Shown here one piece after another: positions 22,687-24,631 of a DNA stretch of 24,631 nucleotides. The notes under the pieces are model-generated. The model saw only the letters and a list, made by a program, of their open reading frames with translations, was not told the DNA's origin and made no database searches. This DNA is from Alistipes sp. (GTDB lineage Bacteria; Bacteroidota; Bacteroidia; Bacteroidales; Rikenellaceae): NCBI GenBank assembly GCA_017532885.1, contig JAFXIS010000012.1, positions 1-24,631 on the forward strand, in the 5' to 3' direction. The position numbers and the translations under genes are program-made. How positions within the stretch are numbered: position 1 is the first letter of the stretch; the number at the start of each line of letters is the position of its first letter.

Positions 22687-23232
22687 CTATTTGGTTTTAT
22701 ATGCACAGCGATACTTTCCGTTTGCCAACTTTGTCATCTTGCCCTTCAACAGGTTGCGACGCAGCGGAGAGAGCCTATCGGTAAAGACCTGACCCTCCAA
22801 GTGGTCGTACTCGTGCTGAATAACGCGAGCCGGCAGGCCGTCTATCTCCTCGTCATGCTCCACGAAATTTTCATCCATCCAACGCATGCGTATAGCCACC
22901 GGACGACGCACATCCTCATGCAGACCGGGCAACGACAAGCAACCCTCGTTGAAGAGGTCGGTCTCCTCGGAACGCTCGTAAATCTCGGCATTGATAAAGA
23001 CCCTCTTATAATCCGCCAACTCCGGGTCATCATCCGCCCACGGCGTACAATCGACAATAAAGAGGCGTATATTCTTACCAATCTGTGGCGCCGCCAAACC
23101 CACACCCGAAGCTTCATCGAGCGTCAGGAACATATCGTCAATCAGCTTCTTTAGGTCGGGATAGTCGGGAGTGATATCGACCGACTTGTTTCTCAAAACC
23201 TGCGAGCCATAAATAACTATTGGATATATCAT
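22687..23232 (-). CDS. def: Peptide deformylase
   Basis: Removes the formyl group from the first methionine of new proteins. A 181-residue protein of normal length with all three signature motifs: GVGLAAPQIG (43-52), EGCLSLPG (96-103, metal ligand Cys98) and QHEYDHLEG (139-147, metal ligands His140 and His144, catalytic Glu141). It lies 13 bases after ruvX and five bases before fprA. The N-terminus MIYPIVIYGSQVLRNKS is standard for Bacteroidetes. Confidence 0.97.
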   Translation of the reverse strand: MIYPIVIYGSQVLRNKSVDITPDYPDLKKLIDDMFLTLDEASGVGLAAPQIGKNIRLFIVDCTPWADDDPELADYKRVFINAEIYERSEETDLFNEGCLSLPGLHEDVRRPVAIRMRWMDENFVEHDEEIDGLPARVIQHEYDHLEGQVFTDRLSPLRRNLLKGKMTKLANGKYRCAYKTK

Positions 23233-23245
23233 AACTATCTAACTT

Positions 23246-23671
23246 TTACAATTTTGTCATCTCCATAGACTCCATAAACGACTGCAAAATAATCGTCGCC
23301 GAAATTCTATCGACCAAAGCCTTGTCGCGGCGTGCCATCTTACCTATGCCACTCTCCAACATCGTGCGATGTGCCAAAACCGAGGTAAAACGCTCGTCAT
23401 AAAGCACCACCTGCTTATCGGGATAGGCGTGTCGCAGACGACCTGCCAAAGGTTCAATGTAACGCATCGTTTCCGAAGGCTCGCCGTTCATCTGCGAAGG
23501 TTTGCCCAGGACTATTATATCAACGGAATTTTCCTTAAAATAGTCTGCAAGGTACTTCTCAAGTTCTTTGGTTTCGACCGTAGTGAGCGCTCCGGCAATA
23601 ATTCGCAGGGGGTCGGTCACTGCCAACCCCGTGCGTTTTTTACCGTAATCTATGGCTAAAATTCGCCCCAT
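23246..23671 (-). CDS. ruvX: Putative Holliday junction resolvase / pre-16S rRNA nuclease RuvX (YqgF)
   Basis: A 141-residue RNase H-fold protein with the YqgF signature MGRILAIDYGKKRTGLAVTDP at the start (residues 1-21 in part; catalytic Asp7), IIVLGKPSQMNGEPSE in the middle and LYDERFTSVLAHR near 96, followed by a third acidic residue in KALVDRISATIILQ. In E. coli, YqgF trims the 5' end of 16S rRNA; a Holliday-junction role is the older proposal. It follows the miniprotein gene by three bases and precedes def. Confidence 0.95.
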   Translation of the reverse strand: MGRILAIDYGKKRTGLAVTDPLRIIAGALTTVETKELEKYLADYFKENSVDIIVLGKPSQMNGEPSETMRYIEPLAGRLRHAYPDKQVVLYDERFTSVLAHRTMLESGIGKMARRDKALVDRISATIILQSFMESMEMTKL

Positions 23672-23674
23672 TTG

Positions 23675-23797
23675 CTAAAACTTCGTAATCAATTTACCGA
23701 TACCAAATCCAATTGCAGAGCCAACTATCAAGCAGACTGCTACGATAAGCACTATCACTATGCGACCCCACATTGGGCGATATTTTGTTTTAGTCAT
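23675..23797 (-). CDS. 40-residue single-TM miniprotein
   Basis: A short open frame that starts MTKTKYRPMWGRIVIVLIVA and ends GFGIGKLITKF. It has a positively charged N-terminus, one membrane helix (about residues 12-32, followed by a GxxxG-like GSAIGFGIG stretch) and a short basic tail. Its stop lies three bases before the ruvX start and its own start is 60 bases after glyS. Coding is supported by the sensible membrane-protein composition, the positive-inside charge pattern and tight coupling to ruvX. No family was recognised. Confidence 0.6.
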   Translation of the reverse strand: MTKTKYRPMWGRIVIVLIVAVCLIVGSAIGFGIGKLITKF

Positions 23798-23830
23798 ATC
23801 GTTATTGTGTTTATGGCGTTCGAAAATCCC

Positions 23831-23859
23831 TAATTTTGAATTCTTAATTTTGAATTTCT
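23831..23859. repeat. Two-copy 14-base AT-rich tandem repeat after glyS
   Basis: TAATTTTGAATTCT (23831-23844) and TAATTTTGAATTTCT (23845-23859) lie in tandem and run into the glyS stop codon (23858-23860). No terminator is seen, so glyS may be read through into the miniprotein gene. Confidence 0.7.
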
Positions 23860-24631
23860 ACGCCTGAATCTTCTGGAAGAGCTTGCGGAACGACACAGCA
23901 TCATCGACCATTGCACGCAGAGCCTCAATCTTGATGCGCTCCTGCTGCATAGTGTCACGATGACGAACTGTAACGGTGCCGTCCTCCAAAGTCTGGTGGT
24001 CTACCGTCACACAGAACGGAGTACCCACAGCATCCTGACGGCGGTAACGCTTACCGATAGAGTCCTTCTCGTCGTAGGCCACAACATAGTCATACTTCAA
24101 GTCGTCGATAATCTGACGAGCCAACTCCGGCAGACCGTCCTTCTTAACCAGCGGCATAACAGCCACCTTTGTAGGTGCCAAAGCGGCAGGAATACGCAAT
24201 ACTACACGCTCCTCGCCATTTTCCAACTTCTCCTCGGTGTAGGCTGCCGACATAATCTGCAAGAACATACGGTCCACACCGATAGAGGTCTCGACAACAT
24301 AGGGAACATAGCTCTCGCCACGCTCGGCATCGAAGTACTGAATCTTCTTACCTGAGAACTCCTGATGGCGACCCAAATCGAAATCGGTACGCGAGTGGAT
24401 ACCCTCCACCTCCTTGAAGCCGAATGGGAAGTTATACTCCACATCAGTTGCGGCATTGGCATAGTGAGCCAACTTGTCGTGGTCGTGGAAGCGATAGTTC
24501 TCGTCGCCAAAGCCCAAAGCACGGTGCCAAGCCATACGGGTATTCTTCCACTTGTTCCACCACTCCATCTCGGTTCCGGGCTGCACGAAGAACTGCATCT
24601 CCATCTGCTCGAACTCTCTCATACGGAAGAT
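23858..24631 (-). CDS. glyS: Glycyl-tRNA synthetase, C-terminal half (cut by window edge)
   Basis: Class II glycyl-tRNA synthetase of the single-chain (alpha2) type. Only the last 257 residues are in the window; the frame is open to base 24631 (IFRMREFEQMEMQFF), and a complete protein would have roughly 500. Visible are the motif 2 region FRMREFEQMEMQFFV, the motif 3 region VVETSIGVDRMFL, and an anticodon-binding domain starting LAPTKVAVMPL and ending QERIKIEALRAMVDDAVSFRKLF. The symbol glyS is used here as commonly annotated for this type; some sources use glyQS. Confidence 0.96.
   Translation of the reverse strand: MFRMREFEQMEMQFFVQPGTEMEWWNKWKNTRMAWHRALGFGDENYRFHDHDKLAHYANAATDVEYNFPFGFKEVEGIHSRTDFDLGRHQEFSGKKIQYFDAERGESYVPYVVETSIGVDRMFLQIMSAAYTEEKLENGEERVVLRIPAALAPTKVAVMPLVKKDGLPELARQIIDDLKYDYVVAYDEKDSIGKRYRRQDAVGTPFCVTVDHQTLEDGTVTVRHRDTMQQERIKIEALRAMVDDAVSFRKLFQKIQA

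Noticed and set aside
1..24631. tRNA, rRNA, riboswitch or mobile element genes
   Set aside because: No cloverleaf, rRNA core sequence, transposase, integrase or known riboswitch core was recognised by eye; a covariance-model scan was not possible here.

Overview
The window looks like chromosomal DNA of an anaerobic member of the order Bacteroidales. Four things point there: promoters of the Bacteroidetes type (a TAnnTTTG element near -7, several with TTTG or TTG 19-23 bases upstream) in front of most transcription units; families largely confined to that phylum (DUF4491, DUF4855, DUF5106, DUF4919); many short lipoproteins; and oxygen-defence enzymes typical of strict anaerobes. Base composition is moderate. 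A Rikenellaceae/Alistipes-like host is possible, but the genus cannot be fixed from sequence reading alone. No rRNA, tRNA, insertion sequence, phage gene or CRISPR array was seen.

Left part (1-5445): a repeat-rich intergenic stretch; a small operon of a DUF4491 membrane protein and a FlK-like thioesterase (minus); the signal recognition particle GTPase ffh (plus); a rubredoxin-first rubrerythrin (minus); and a divergent pair of lipoproteins, a DUF5106/thioredoxin-like protein and a DUF4855 protein. A second repeat-rich stretch follows. Middle (5446-10528): an electron-transfer operon etfB-etfA-acyl-CoA dehydrogenase (minus), then purA (minus). Region 10782-13428 (plus) is a cell-envelope module: an ECF sigma factor, an overlapping single-TM probable anti-sigma protein, an outer-membrane beta-barrel protein and a two-domain periplasmic protein, closed by a strong terminator.

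Right part: asnA (plus), convergent with a GH130-like lipoprotein (minus); a small acidic conserved protein (minus) divergent from ligA; then ligA-dapA-DUF4919-clostripain-family lipoprotein (plus), ended by a 13-bp terminator. The last block (minus) is glyS (cut by the window edge), an unlisted 40-residue membrane miniprotein, ruvX, def and the flavodiiron protein fprA.

Most genes are ordinary housekeeping or metabolic genes. The parts most worth a second look are: (1) two intergenic stretches with the same pair of 7-base tandem repeats, one of which has run into the 3' end of a gene; (2) the four-gene sigma-factor/envelope module; (3) an Etf/acyl-CoA dehydrogenase operon whose EtfB carries a bifurcation-type motif; (4) a LigA with a tail ending in a possible sliding-clamp-binding motif; (5) the 40-residue membrane miniprotein. 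I did not find a clear unprecedented defence or mobile system.
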